A stretch of 24,427 nt of DNA from an uncultured Oscillospiraceae bacterium (GTDB lineage: Bacteria; Bacillota_A; Clostridia; Oscillospirales; Oscillospiraceae): positions 1 through 24,427 of the forward strand of contig CAAEDK010000261.1 in the NCBI GenBank assembly GCA_900754605.1. The letters are read 5' to 3'. The position numbers were made by a program, and so were the translations under genes. The notes under the pieces were generated by a model that saw only the letters and a list, made by a program, of their open reading frames with translations, did no database searches and was not told the DNA's origin. The first letter of the stretch is position 1. The number at the start of each line of letters is the position of its first letter. Shown here one piece after another: positions 8,175 through 15,960 of the stretch.

Positions 8175-8558
8175 TCATGCGTGTTTAACTAAACACCATA
8201 TGCCACGATCTGCCTTTTCGAAGGTTCGGGGATTGATCTGCAGGGTCTGCCGCACCTTTTCCTTCCACCACTGCTGGCTCTGCGCCCGCTTATGTCCTTC
8301 CACACGCCGGTAAATCTCTTCCAGCGGTGCGCGGCCATTGCAATCTTCCAGTATGTCGGCAATGATATCCCGCCATGTGGCGCCGGGCATATCCCGAATA
8401 TCGCTATTCACACGGTAGGTCATCAAAAATGGGATGACTAGCGGCGTTTCTTTCCGCAGCAGCAGAACATATTCATGGACGATGGGGATGAAACGGCCGC
8501 CGTAGGTCCTACGGTCGGACACGCAGTTGTGCTGGGCTTTAATAATGATATTTTCCAC
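8175..8558 (-). pseudogene. C-terminal remnant of an adenine-specific DNA methyltransferase
   Basis: A 127-codon frame beginning at a GTG with no ribosome binding site. Its first part, IIIKAQHNCVSDRR...IPIVHEYVLLLRK, resembles the last beta-strands of N6-adenine/N4-cytosine methyltransferases, where an (I/V)IKxQHNC segment leads to an HEYxLxFRK strand. It is followed by a small winged-helix-like tail (WRDIIADILEDCNGRAPLEEI ... ADRGIWCLV). The catalytic DPPY and the SAM-binding FxGxG motifs are absent. The frame continues upstream to a TGA at 8600 with plausible extra residues. A second frame starts at GTG 8635, overlapping the stop of the upstream gene (GTGA), and runs through here in another register, so a frameshift or deletion probably joined an upstream start to this remnant. 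A functional small DNA-binding protein cannot be excluded. Confidence 0.6.
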
Positions 8559-8631
8559 GCCTGAACAAACCCATCCCAGGTTGGGATCCGAGAGATGTCA
8601 AATAGCCTCGGATCATAGCCGTACTGCATCC

Positions 8632-9459
8632 TCACACTTCCGCAATAGACCGAAAATCGTTTTCTGGATCGCAGTTTAACCTGCTACCATCTGCCATTTG
8701 GATATAGCCCTCCACAACTTCCGTTTCCTTGAAAAAGTTGTTGGAGGAGATGCTCCCGTCCTGAAAATCCACAACAACCCCCAAAATGTCGGTGTGGCCG
8801 TCTCTATATACCAGCACAAGAGACGCCGGCACATTATCAGGAGCCAGCAATTCATCCTGGGCTACGCGCACACTGACGGAGTCCAAAATGTCATAGTCTT
8901 TGGCTTCATCCCGAGTGAAAAATACCTGGATATGCTCAGAAGGCAGGTCATTGATCAGATCCCCCCAGTTATAATCTCTGGATGCACAGCAGTTGCTCCG
9001 CCATCCATCCGGGGTCGCCAGCCAGGTTTGGACCCGACTGCGCAGGGTCTGCATCACAAATGTTTCAGTGGAGACAAATTGGGAGTTGCTTTCCTGGAAT
9101 GCCTCTTTTTCAACGAGGACAAACAGGTTATCGGCCCAGATCTCGTTTTCACAGGGCCGCTCCCGGATCATCGTCAGAACGATGAACCCCTTTATATCTG
9201 CGTCTTCCGGGCTATCTCCAGGCCATTTCCATCCTTCGATGGGACCGGACGTTTCCTTTTGTCCATCTTTCAGCTCATCGTAGACAGCGCCGCAGCCGCA
9301 GCACTGAAATGGTCCAAAAGGTGTGTTGCTTTCATAGATGGATGCCTCGGCACCGCCGGGCATATTATCAAGAAATGCACCGGAATCATCCACTAGAATA
9401 TCCAGATGGCAGACCTGATGGCCCACAAATACCTGCCCATCACAAAATCTACATTTCAC
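8632..9459 (-). CDS. Hypothetical protein with N-terminal zinc ribbon
   Basis: A 275-residue protein starting at GTG 9459 (AAGGAGAG upstream at about eight bases). The N-terminus carries two cysteine knuckles, CRFC (C3, C6) and CCGCG (C53, C54, C56), with C17/H18 between them, the spacing of a zinc ribbon. The rest (about 90-275) looks alpha/beta, with an acidic surface and a repeated beta-hairpin region (SLVLVYRDGHTDILGVVVDFQDGSISSNNFF). No known catalytic motif is seen. Zinc ribbons of this kind often bind nucleic acid or protein partners, but function is unassigned. The TGA overlaps a GTG that could start the methyltransferase-remnant region. Confidence 0.8.
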   Translation of the reverse strand: MKCRFCDGQVFVGHQVCHLDILVDDSGAFLDNMPGGAEASIYESNTPFGPFQCCGCGAVYDELKDGQKETSGPIEGWKWPGDSPEDADIKGFIVLTMIRERPCENEIWADNLFVLVEKEAFQESNSQFVSTETFVMQTLRSRVQTWLATPDGWRSNCCASRDYNWGDLINDLPSEHIQVFFTRDEAKDYDILDSVSVRVAQDELLAPDNVPASLVLVYRDGHTDILGVVVDFQDGSISSNNFFKETEVVEGYIQMADGSRLNCDPENDFRSIAEV

Positions 9460-9494
9460 AACTGATCTCTCCTTATCTTGTTCTTAGACGGATT

Positions 9495-9521
9495 GGGCGC
9501 AAAGGAAGCCCCCTTGCGCCC
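9495..9521 (-). other. Intergenic hairpin without U-tract
   Basis: An 11-bp stem in minus-strand RNA (9495-9505 with 9511-9521, one G-U) immediately after the stop of the upstream gene (9529) and about 30 bases before the next ribosome binding site. It is followed by AATCCGTC, not by U residues, so it is not a standard intrinsic terminator. It resembles the hairpins at 11881-11902 and 15961-15990 in position. Confidence 0.6.
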
Positions 9522-9528
9522 GATTCAT

Positions 9529-10296
9529 TTAACTATTTGCCTGATCCGGTTGGCTATTGGGACGCTTGGTAAAATGGTCGAGCGTTATGGGATATTCATG
9601 CTCTCTTACCATACCCAGTTCTTTCAGTGCCGTCACAAATCCATATAACTGGTGTGCAGCGGTTTCCGCAGTTGTTGCCGGATAGTGCCTGTTCCCAATC
9701 TCCATGTTTAACCGCTGTTCAAAGCGGCCGACGTGCTGGGCAACCCAGCTCCGGCTTGAGGCGTAGAGCGGCTTATGGAAAAACCAAACTCCCTCGTCAT
9801 CCGCATGGCTGGACACGATCTCACGGCCAAACAACTTTTCCAGCAGGCCGCAGGCCTGGTTCTGGTCAATGCTGTCACTATACAGAAAATGGTCTGTGCT
9901 AATGTCCCTCAAATCAAGGCGTTCACAGATATATTCGCTGTCTTTCTCGCTGATCTCACCGTTTTTGTGAAGGACTATATCCCAGTAATAAAAATCGCTT
10001 CGTTTCATATGAACCGTATATGCGGCGGACAACAGTGACCGAATCAGTTCATTTAATTGATTCTCCAGGTCTTCCCATTCCAAATGGACTGCCATATAGT
10101 GGGTTTCCGCATCTGTATTCAGCCGACGGGCCAACGCATCATAGCCTTCGACCAGCAGAACGCCGTATTCTTCCTCTGATAGGCCTAAGAAGGCTGGAAG
10201 CGCCATCTTGATGTCCCACGTATGCCAGAGTTCAATCCAATCTTCGATCATGTTGAAGGAACACTCTCTAGCCTGGAACCGTTCTTTGAATGTCAT
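9529..10296 (-). CDS. Hypothetical mobile-element protein
   Basis: A 255-residue protein. The start is set at ATG 10296, directly after AAGGAGGA; the longer frame to 10353 has no such site. The first 60 residues, with IEDWIELWHTWD and ALPAFLGLSEEEYGVLLVEG, form a helical domain often found at the N-terminus of small proteins on Clostridial phages and conjugative elements (a W-H pair followed by an FLG...EEEY segment). The rest is alpha/beta, with a YICERLDLRDISTDHFLYSD segment and a C-terminal helical pair. No enzymatic motif is visible. Function unknown; the shared N-terminal domain may be an adaptor. Confidence 0.8.
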   Translation of the reverse strand: MTFKERFQARECSFNMIEDWIELWHTWDIKMALPAFLGLSEEEYGVLLVEGYDALARRLNTDAETHYMAVHLEWEDLENQLNELIRSLLSAAYTVHMKRSDFYYWDIVLHKNGEISEKDSEYICERLDLRDISTDHFLYSDSIDQNQACGLLEKLFGREIVSSHADDEGVWFFHKPLYASSRSWVAQHVGRFEQRLNMEIGNRHYPATTAETAAHQLYGFVTALKELGMVREHEYPITLDHFTKRPNSQPDQANS

Positions 10297-10495
10297 GATT
10301 TCCTCCTTTTTTACAGTAGAGACGCAGCGCAGATACCCGCTCTGTGTCTGCATCGCAGCAGCTGCTTGCTTTTTCCTGTTGTACAGTCTTGGCTAAACCT
10401 TTAGGGGCCGGATACTCTATCTCATCAGAGACAAACAGTTCTTCCTGCGCGAGAATATCCCGACCACCGCGAGTTCCGGTCTTACCGTTCATCAT
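10268..10495 (-). CDS. Possible small overlapping ORF (doubtful)
   Basis: The 185 bases between 10296 and 10482 have no other gene. A 75-codon frame starts at ATG 10495 or 10492, overlaps the end of the upstream gene by about 14 bases and overlaps the next gene's start by 29. It encodes a charged peptide (GGRDILAQEELFVSDEIEYP and on). The only ribosome-binding-like sequence, GGAG, is about 15 bases upstream, which is too far. It may be a real small coupled gene or chance; kept only because nothing else fills the gap. Confidence 0.3.
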   Translation of the reverse strand: MMNGKTGTRGGRDILAQEELFVSDEIEYPAPKGLAKTVQQEKASSCCDADTERVSALRLYCKKGGNHDIQRTVPG

Positions 10496-10724
10496 CTGTC
10501 CGGAAGTGTTCTCCGACATCCAGCCATGTTGCCATACACACTCCGCTATTTTCACATCCAAAGATGTCGCAGTATCCTGCCACTTCTGCCGGTGCTTCCC
10601 CAGGACCAGACTCGGCATCCTGGATTCTGTATCTTTTCCCGGCAGTACACATCAGCACACCGTCGACCACCAGATCCGAAATACAGAGATAAAACCCATT
10701 TGCGTCATTCTTTTTATTGCGCAT
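10482..10724 (-). CDS. Small hypothetical protein
   Basis: An 80-residue protein from ATG 10724, with GGAG about eight bases upstream and a second AAGGAG further out. A beta-rich N-terminus (GFYLCISDLVVDGVLMCTAGK) resembles small SH3- or OB-like barrels, with the turn GKRYRIQD typical of short beta-proteins on mobile elements. The C-terminal part has FGCENSGVCMATWLDVGEHF with two cysteines. I do not recognise the family and assign no function. Confidence 0.6.
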   Translation of the reverse strand: MRNKKNDANGFYLCISDLVVDGVLMCTAGKRYRIQDAESGPGEAPAEVAGYCDIFGCENSGVCMATWLDVGEHFRTDDER

Positions 10725-10768
10725 AATATCGCTCCATTCTCCTTGATTCCCTGTTACAGCGGCCTATA

Positions 10769-11206
10769 TCAACCGCCGTTTTTCACATCTTGCGAACCGA
10801 CCTCAATCGGTTCATCGGACAAAACGTTGACATAACGGCTGAACATCTGGACCAGGCTTTCCTCGGTCAGATCTCGTTCTCTATCTGTGATTTCCCAGGG
10901 GTAGCAGGGCTGATAGATGAGATAAGTCGCACCACTGGAATCATCACAGGCAGTCAGACGTAGGCCTTCCGCCTCCTCAATGACCTGCTGTAAAATCGTG
11001 GCAAGGCCCAGATAGTAGACCTGGTCAAAATCCATATAGTCATCCCAGTCTGGTTCTGCAATATCTAACTCCGATAACCAGGCACGAATCTTCTGATCCA
11101 GTTCCGGCGCCAGTTTCAGCAGCGCCTGCAGCCGCTCTACGCTCTGCTCCTTGATATCGTCCACACGAATCCCGTATCCGTAGTTATGCCATGTACTATA
11201 ACTCAT
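10769..11206 (-). CDS. Hypothetical acidic protein
   Basis: A 145-residue protein from ATG 11206 after AAGGAGGACC; its ATG overlaps the upstream TGA (ATGA). It is very acidic, with WLSELDIAEPDWDDYMDFDQ in the middle and a helical start (QSVERLQALLKLAPELDQKI). The segment LRLTACDDSSGATYLIYQPCYPWE looks like a beta-hairpin, followed by a helix with EESLVQMFSRYVNVL. Small acidic proteins on mobile elements are sometimes DNA mimics, but no specific similarity supports that here. Cotranscribed with the neighbour at 11203-11823. Confidence 0.78.
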   Translation of the reverse strand: MSYSTWHNYGYGIRVDDIKEQSVERLQALLKLAPELDQKIRAWLSELDIAEPDWDDYMDFDQVYYLGLATILQQVIEEAEGLRLTACDDSSGATYLIYQPCYPWEITDRERDLTEESLVQMFSRYVNVLSDEPIEVGSQDVKNGG

Positions 11207-11823
11207 TTTTGGTCCTCCTTCTGAATGGCTCTTTGTGTTTCTTTGAGTTTCCTGGCGCGCAGTTCCTGCTCACTGAGAAACAGCGTATTATTCTTCCAGA
11301 TGTATTCCCGCGCATAGTAGGTCAGCGCACCGCCCAGGGCACCCAAGGTCTGCATAGCTGTTAAAGAAGTCTCCAGCGTCTTGTAGGTGCCAAGATGCCA
11401 GTCCTTCTGCGGCCCATCCGGGCGGATACGCCCAACAGCATAGCAGTCGAGATAGATCCCCTCATTTCCGCCCCAGTTCACCTGGGCAATGAAATAAAAG
11501 TCATCGCAGCTGATCTCCTGCGGAGTATCGTACCGTTCCGGGTTGAAGTAGTCCACAATGGCCTCCGCCGCGGCATAGTGTCCATCGGTCACAACCAACT
11601 GGTGGATGTTCTTCATCAGTGTCTCTCTGGTAATGCGGTCAATCTTGAGTTTCAATTCAGGGTCATCCTCCAGATACTCCTTGCAGTACTCGGCTGTTGA
11701 TGAGCCTTCAAATCTGCGTCGGATTTGTGCGGAAGTATGTCCGCACCCCAGCGTCGGATCGTTGTCGGGTCCAGTAATATCCCGCCACACGCAGCACCAG
11801 CACATCGGTTTTTCCTGCTTCAC
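11203..11823 (-). CDS. Hypothetical protein with N-terminal Cys/His cluster
   Basis: A 206-residue protein starting at GTG 11823 (AGGAGG nine bases upstream). The first 30 residues contain CWCC and CGH (C8, C10, C11, C27, H29), a possible small metal site. The middle has a helical segment (HYAAAEAIVDYFNPERYD) and beta-strands (DDFYFIAQVNWGGNEGIYLD, YAVGRIRPDG). The C-terminal end is a basic amphipathic helix (LSEQELRARKLKETQRAIQK). It is the first gene after the hairpin that follows the AAA+ ATPase gene. Not recognised. Confidence 0.78.
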   Translation of the reverse strand: MKQEKPMCWCCVWRDITGPDNDPTLGCGHTSAQIRRRFEGSSTAEYCKEYLEDDPELKLKIDRITRETLMKNIHQLVVTDGHYAAAEAIVDYFNPERYDTPQEISCDDFYFIAQVNWGGNEGIYLDCYAVGRIRPDGPQKDWHLGTYKTLETSLTAMQTLGALGGALTYYAREYIWKNNTLFLSEQELRARKLKETQRAIQKEDQK

Positions 11824-11880
11824 TTTCTTGTGCCTCCTGTCGACTTTTTATTGCAGACTATTCATTTTGAATAGGGAAAG

Positions 11881-11902
11881 GGAGCAGGGAATCCCCTGCT
11901 CC
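11881..11902 (-). other. Intergenic hairpin after the AAA+ ATPase gene
   Basis: A perfect 9-bp stem (GGAGCAGGG / CCCTGCTCC) with a four-base loop, 18 bases after the ATPase stop at 11921. In minus-strand RNA the following bases are CUUUCCCUAUUC, a poor U-tract, so termination would be weak at best. A second small inverted repeat (CTATTC / GAATAG) lies at 11858-11874. This may mark partial termination or an RNA 3' end. Confidence 0.55.
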
Positions 11903-11920
11903 TCTCTCCATGCGGCTATA

Positions 11921-13009
11921 TCAAGCCGTCAGATAGTGAATATTGCGCCCCACCGCACGGGTAATTGTCATGTAATCCGGGACATAATCCTGTTTTTCAG
12001 CGTTATCTTCGGGATCATCATGTACGATGATGGCTTCTCCCGGCAATACAGTGGAATTACGGCTGGGGTCGTAAATACTCTCCGAAATATCAAATTCAAC
12101 TTCAACCGCATAGCGCCCTTTCATATCTCGCATATAGACACACTTAGTATCCCTGCTGAACAGGTCAAGGCGCTGATTTTCTGCAGACACAATGCCTCCA
12201 TCCTTGAGGTAAAGCGTGAGATTATACTGCTCGTCATGGGTGTTGATGATATTCAAGTCCTGAATGGCGGCTTCAAACGACTCACCGGAGCGAAGTTCAA
12301 ATGCAATGGATCGCAGGCAGTCATAGTTCAGGGAAACTTTGTTGGAGAAACGAATTACCTTCTCAATCTCGTTCTGGTATTGACCGTCTAGTTTATCCGT
12401 AAGATACTGCCGGATCTCTTCCCCCGTAGGATAGCCGAAGCGGAAGTGATAATGGAAGCGGCCCGGCCGGTTCACCATATAGTCATTGAGCCCATGCAGG
12501 CTGTTGCAGGTGATAATAAAGAGTTTTTTCCCCTGCGATGTGCCGTCAAACAGGCTCAGAAATGTGGATTGTGGATCGGAATCATGATTGCTACCAAAGG
12601 TTTTGTCAAACTCGTCAAACAGGAATACAACCTCCTGTTCAATGGACTCAATGTAAGACGCAATGCCCGGGAAAGCCTGATCGACAATGATAACTGGGTA
12701 TCCCGCCTCCACAGCTTTGGCAGACAGGAGGCGTGCGAAGAGTGATTTGCCGATGCCCTTATCGCCGCTCAGGATCACGCCCAGGTTCCGTTGGAATACC
12801 TTGAAGGACCGGAGCACTTTCTCCGCTTTTTCCGGGTGAACGCCATAGACCGGTTCCTTGACCACAAGGTCCGGACGCACCTTCAGGAAAAAGCCCGTCA
12901 TTTGGCTAAAACAGACCGTATAGGTCTGGGCCGGGAGGCCGTCATAGGCCTTGAGTGTGTCATCGTAAATCTCATACCGAGAGCCGATGCTGATTGCTTT
13001 CATAACCAT
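11921..13009 (-). CDS. AAA+ ATPase
   Basis: A 362-residue AAA+ protein. Walker A is SGDKGIGKS (81-89), Walker B VVFLFDEFDKTF (127-138), sensor 1 ITCN (166-169), and RPGRFHYHF (181-189) supplies the arginine-finger region, as in FtsH/Rubisco-activase-like AAA domains. The N-terminal 60 residues are beta-rich and the last 120 (about 245-362) form a beta-rich tail with no known domain name. Start ATG 13009 has only a weak ribosome binding site (GCGAGAA); ATG 13003 is an alternative. It lies 33 bases after the PcfJ-like gene. AAA+ proteins remodel protein or nucleic-acid complexes; the substrate here is unknown. A lone AAA+ next to a PcfJ-like gene hints at a joint role, which is inference. Confidence 0.88.
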   Translation of the reverse strand: MVMKAISIGSRYEIYDDTLKAYDGLPAQTYTVCFSQMTGFFLKVRPDLVVKEPVYGVHPEKAEKVLRSFKVFQRNLGVILSGDKGIGKSLFARLLSAKAVEAGYPVIIVDQAFPGIASYIESIEQEVVFLFDEFDKTFGSNHDSDPQSTFLSLFDGTSQGKKLFIITCNSLHGLNDYMVNRPGRFHYHFRFGYPTGEEIRQYLTDKLDGQYQNEIEKVIRFSNKVSLNYDCLRSIAFELRSGESFEAAIQDLNIINTHDEQYNLTLYLKDGGIVSAENQRLDLFSRDTKCVYMRDMKGRYAVEVEFDISESIYDPSRNSTVLPGEAIIVHDDPEDNAEKQDYVPDYMTITRAVGRNIHYLTA

Positions 13010-13042
13010 TTCTCGCTTTCGTATTCAAAGTTTATTTGCTGC

Positions 13043-14287
13043 TCATACAGCAATCTCAATTTCCTTTTCCCGCCCCCACTGTTTGAGAAAACGGTATTCC
13101 TGAGTGGTGAGCGGACGCCGGTTCATACCTTGAGCCTGGCAAATTTGCTTGCCGCTTAATTGCAGAGTGACTAGCGACTCTTCCGGAATATCGCGGTACC
13201 GCAGGAACAGGATATGGCACTCACCATTGGCCACACGTTCGATATACTGTCCGACACAGTGACTTAGATTGATACCTTCTTCTGCCAGTTCCTCAGGTTT
13301 AGTGGGAATCACAATACTGTATTTGCTCCCAGTGTAGGCCAGATCCTTGATCGCCTCGCTTTGTTCAGAAAAGTTTTCGCATGTAGCGATCAGTTTCGCC
13401 TGATTGACTTTCAGGGCCATAATATCGTGCTCTGTTTTGAAATGCGCCGGGTATTTCTCCTTGACTTTCCCGTAAAAGCCCTGCTGCATCTGCAGATAAT
13501 CCATATACTCTTTGAAAAACGTGCGTTCCACTGAGGAGTAGCCCTGGGCATATAGATCAAATAGGATATAGTCGATAAACCGGCGCAGGTTAATGTTGTA
13601 GGGAGATTCCATGATTGTCTTAAATGATACTATCTCCTTGGATGATATCGCGTTGTTATCATAGTAGTTGGTGTAGTGACTGGAAAAATTCAGTTCTGTA
13701 ATGCCGGACTGAACCAATTTCTCAGCGAAGTACATCGCCTCGTTCGCGCCGTGATGCCGCTCGATCCAGAAAATGACCGGAATGCTTGGCTGATATTTTT
13801 TCCGGTCAGACATATTGGGGAACATGTTATATAGGCGCATGAAAAGCTTGCTGTTCTGCTCCCAAAACGGCACATACCAGTGCGGGTAATGTGTACTCAC
13901 CAGCACATTGTGGCGACACATATCCATCAGTTTCTCATCGGTGATCACATTCATAATGAAGTCTACAGACTCACGGAATACCGTGTGGAGCCAATGCACC
14001 TGATGGAGTGTGATACACCTCTCCTTCAGGTCCCGCAGGAAGGAAGACAGGTTGGTCTCTGTGAGCGGGTCAACATGATCGGTTTTGCAATCTTTGATGT
14101 AGAAGATGCCTTTGCTGACCAAAACCACCAGTTCACGGTCGGTCTTCAGTGTTCGCCGCTTGACGATGAAATCAGTGTTGTTTTCGAGCACAACCTCATA
14201 GTCAATGGTGACTTTCGCTGATACGCTATCCATATCAATGATGTAATCCTTCAGCATCACAGTCTTAGGATTTGTTTCGCTCTTCAT
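13043..14287 (-). CDS. PcfJ-like protein
   Basis: A 414-residue protein starting at ATG 14287 after AAGGAGGTTG. The last quarter carries the PcfJ signature: EELAEEGINLSHCVGQYIER (with HCVG at 343-346), a GECHILFLR strand, EESLVTLQL, and ICQAQGMNRRPLT near 382-394. PcfJ was named from the Enterococcus conjugative plasmid pCF10 and is widespread on conjugative elements and phages; its biochemical function is not established. The N-terminal 330 residues are alpha/beta and unlike other named domains. It is flanked by the AAA+ ATPase gene downstream and by a group with the sigma-like factor upstream. The domain assignment is confident, the role is not. Confidence 0.85.
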   Translation of the reverse strand: MKSETNPKTVMLKDYIIDMDSVSAKVTIDYEVVLENNTDFIVKRRTLKTDRELVVLVSKGIFYIKDCKTDHVDPLTETNLSSFLRDLKERCITLHQVHWLHTVFRESVDFIMNVITDEKLMDMCRHNVLVSTHYPHWYVPFWEQNSKLFMRLYNMFPNMSDRKKYQPSIPVIFWIERHHGANEAMYFAEKLVQSGITELNFSSHYTNYYDNNAISSKEIVSFKTIMESPYNINLRRFIDYILFDLYAQGYSSVERTFFKEYMDYLQMQQGFYGKVKEKYPAHFKTEHDIMALKVNQAKLIATCENFSEQSEAIKDLAYTGSKYSIVIPTKPEELAEEGINLSHCVGQYIERVANGECHILFLRYRDIPEESLVTLQLSGKQICQAQGMNRRPLTTQEYRFLKQWGREKEIEIAV

Positions 14288-14305
14288 TTGAGCAACCTCC
14301 TTAAT

Positions 14306-14680
14306 TTAATAATTTTTGATGACAACTACCTCCTGCGGTTCAATAGGCGGCGGCGTAGTCTCCGGGCTATACAACTCGCCGTTGTCGATATGCTCCGTTG
14401 TGGCGGCCATGTGCCGAATTCTCTCTAACTCAGTATCCGGGACCCAACAGTAGAGGTTTACCTCACGGTTATACCGGATATGCGCCACCATAGGCCACTC
14501 ACTGCCTACCCCCACCCGGTTGCAGACAGTGATCCCATTTCCCATACAGAAAAAGCCAAGATTCCACCGGTCTTTCTCCTCTTTTTGCGCCTGGGCTGTG
14601 CAGCCGAGACAGGCCTCGCACATACCGGTCGCCTGGGCTGTGGAAACAGCCCAGGCGGGATCATTGACACACCTCCTCAC
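14306..14680 (-). CDS. Small cysteine-containing hypothetical protein
   Basis: A 124-residue protein. The start is GTG 14680, which overlaps the upstream TGA (GTGA) and lies seven bases after GGAGG. CEACLGC (about 21-27) with an upstream Cys could bind a metal ion or be structural. The middle (WPMVAHIRYNREVNLYCWVP) is a beta-hairpin followed by a short helix, and the tail is acidic and proline-rich. If the GTG is wrong, Met20 could be the start. Not recognised. Confidence 0.65.
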   Translation of the reverse strand: MRRCVNDPAWAVSTAQATGMCEACLGCTAQAQKEEKDRWNLGFFCMGNGITVCNRVGVGSEWPMVAHIRYNREVNLYCWVPDTELERIRHMAATTEHIDNGELYSPETTPPPIEPQEVVVIKNY

Positions 14681-15384
14681 GGTTTATCCTCCTGTTTGTC
14701 CTCCTTCCAGAGACCTGCGGCAGCCTCATGCTCATAAAGCCTGCGGCCTGTCAGAGCCAGCAATACGCCGTCAGGATCCATTTGATCATACGCTTCCAAC
14801 AACACACGAGCTTTCTTCTCATAAGGCCTGTTATCATAGATCGCATGACGCCTGATTTCAGAAATCAACCGCTCTAGGTTAGCGTGTGTTTGCGGGAAGG
14901 TCTGGCAGCGGCATTGTTCGGGTGTCTCATAACAAATCTGCCCACGCAGTTTAACCCACACTCCATCAACAAATTGGTGTCGCCAGTAAGTATTGTCTTC
15001 ACCGATATAGGAAATGCAGCCTTCTTGCGTATAGGGCACAAGCATGTCCAACACATCCATAACCGTACGCTCGTCATAGTTACCGCTATAGGTCATTTCG
15101 ATGAAGAAATCGTCCGTCTCCATGCCACGCTCAAGTTCGACAAAGCCGACATCGTTCAACACGGTTGTCAGCCACCAAAGCGGATCATCGTAGCGTTTCA
15201 TTTGGCATTTTCGCCTTTGATATTCTCCTTGGACACTTTTTGCCATCTGCTCACCACATTGGCTCATTTCCTCGCTGCAGAGCCGGTCATATCTGCCCAG
15301 CAAATCATCGTATAACTGTCGCCGTGCGGTATCGGAAGGAATCCGCAACATGATAGAGCCCGAACCTGTTGTGTAATAACTCAT
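14677..15384 (-). CDS. Hypothetical protein
   Basis: A 235-residue protein from ATG 15384; the ribosome binding site is only fair (GAGGG at ten bases). The N-terminus SYYTTGSGSIML is a beta-hairpin start that recurs in small proteins of Clostridial elements. A central segment (about 75-140: VLNDVGFVELERG...DDFFIEMTYSGNY...VLDMLVPYTQEG) looks like a ferredoxin-like alpha/beta domain. The end is helical and charged. It is cotranscribed with the sigma-like gene 15 bases upstream and overlaps the next gene by four bases. No function assigned. Confidence 0.75.
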   Translation of the reverse strand: MSYYTTGSGSIMLRIPSDTARRQLYDDLLGRYDRLCSEEMSQCGEQMAKSVQGEYQRRKCQMKRYDDPLWWLTTVLNDVGFVELERGMETDDFFIEMTYSGNYDERTVMDVLDMLVPYTQEGCISYIGEDNTYWRHQFVDGVWVKLRGQICYETPEQCRCQTFPQTHANLERLISEIRRHAIYDNRPYEKKARVLLEAYDQMDPDGVLLALTGRRLYEHEAAAGLWKEDKQEDKP

Positions 15385-15399
15385 CTTTCTATACCCTCA

Positions 15400-15936
15400 T
15401 CACTGATTGGCTTGTGGTGCATACTGCACAGCAAGATAGTAGTCCCGCAGTTTGTCCAGCGCCGTCTGAAAACTGCATTTCTCAGCCCTTCTCACCGGTC
15501 TTTTGCCGTCCAGATAGAGAACGATGGCTTGCCGCTCTTGAGGCTCTAGCCGGGACAGCGCCTGCCGCAGGTGCAGTTCACTATCCTGCTGCTCCTCGAA
15601 AGATGCCTCTACTAAAGAGAATCCATATTCCTCTGCCAGTTCCAGCGACCAGACACTGGTGCCAAAACGGTCAAACGCAGCTAAGCCATGCGGCTTGTGC
15701 CTCTCCTTAATGTCCAAAATAGCGTACTGCAGTTTTGCCCAGATATGGACTTTGATAGAATTGGACCGACTGGGGTCGAAAGATTCGATGGCCCGCAGTG
15801 CGGCAATAGCCAGTTCCTGATAGACATCGTCGCGGTCCAGATGCAGTGCAAACAGCAACAGCCGATGACGGTGCATTGTCCGGTTGATCAGTTCCATATT
15901 CTCTATAAAGATGTTATTTCTAGTAATGGCATCCAT
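15400..15936 (-). CDS. Sigma-70-like RNA polymerase sigma factor
   Basis: A 178-residue protein from ATG 15936 after AAGGAAGGAGC. Residues 14-78 match sigma region 2: a DVYQELAIAALRAIESFDPS helix pair like the core-binding part, then IKVHIWAKLQYAILDIKERH like the -10 recognition helices. Residues about 121-167 resemble region 4: LHLRQALSRLEPQERQAIVL, then a helix-turn-helix with an unusual basic insert (DGKRPVRRAEK) before SFQTALDKLRDYYLA. There is no region 3 or anti-sigma domain. It may direct transcription of late element genes from promoters unlike the two consensus ones seen here. It could also be a sigma-like regulator without promoter specificity. Domain order supports the call well, the HTH less so. 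Confidence 0.8.
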   Translation of the reverse strand: MDAITRNNIFIENMELINRTMHRHRLLLFALHLDRDDVYQELAIAALRAIESFDPSRSNSIKVHIWAKLQYAILDIKERHKPHGLAAFDRFGTSVWSLELAEEYGFSLVEASFEEQQDSELHLRQALSRLEPQERQAIVLYLDGKRPVRRAEKCSFQTALDKLRDYYLAVQYAPQANQ

Positions 15937-15960
15937 GTTGACGCTCCTTCCTTAAATGGG

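Noticed and set aside
8181..8196. Near-palindrome GTGTTTA-AC-TAAACAC as a repressor operator
   Set aside because: It includes the last codons of the methyltransferase remnant, there is no promoter nearby, and no second copy was seen.
10717..10740. Seven-codon leader frame before the gene at 10482-10724
   Set aside because: Its ATG is one base from the ribosome binding sequence, and nothing else suggests translation.
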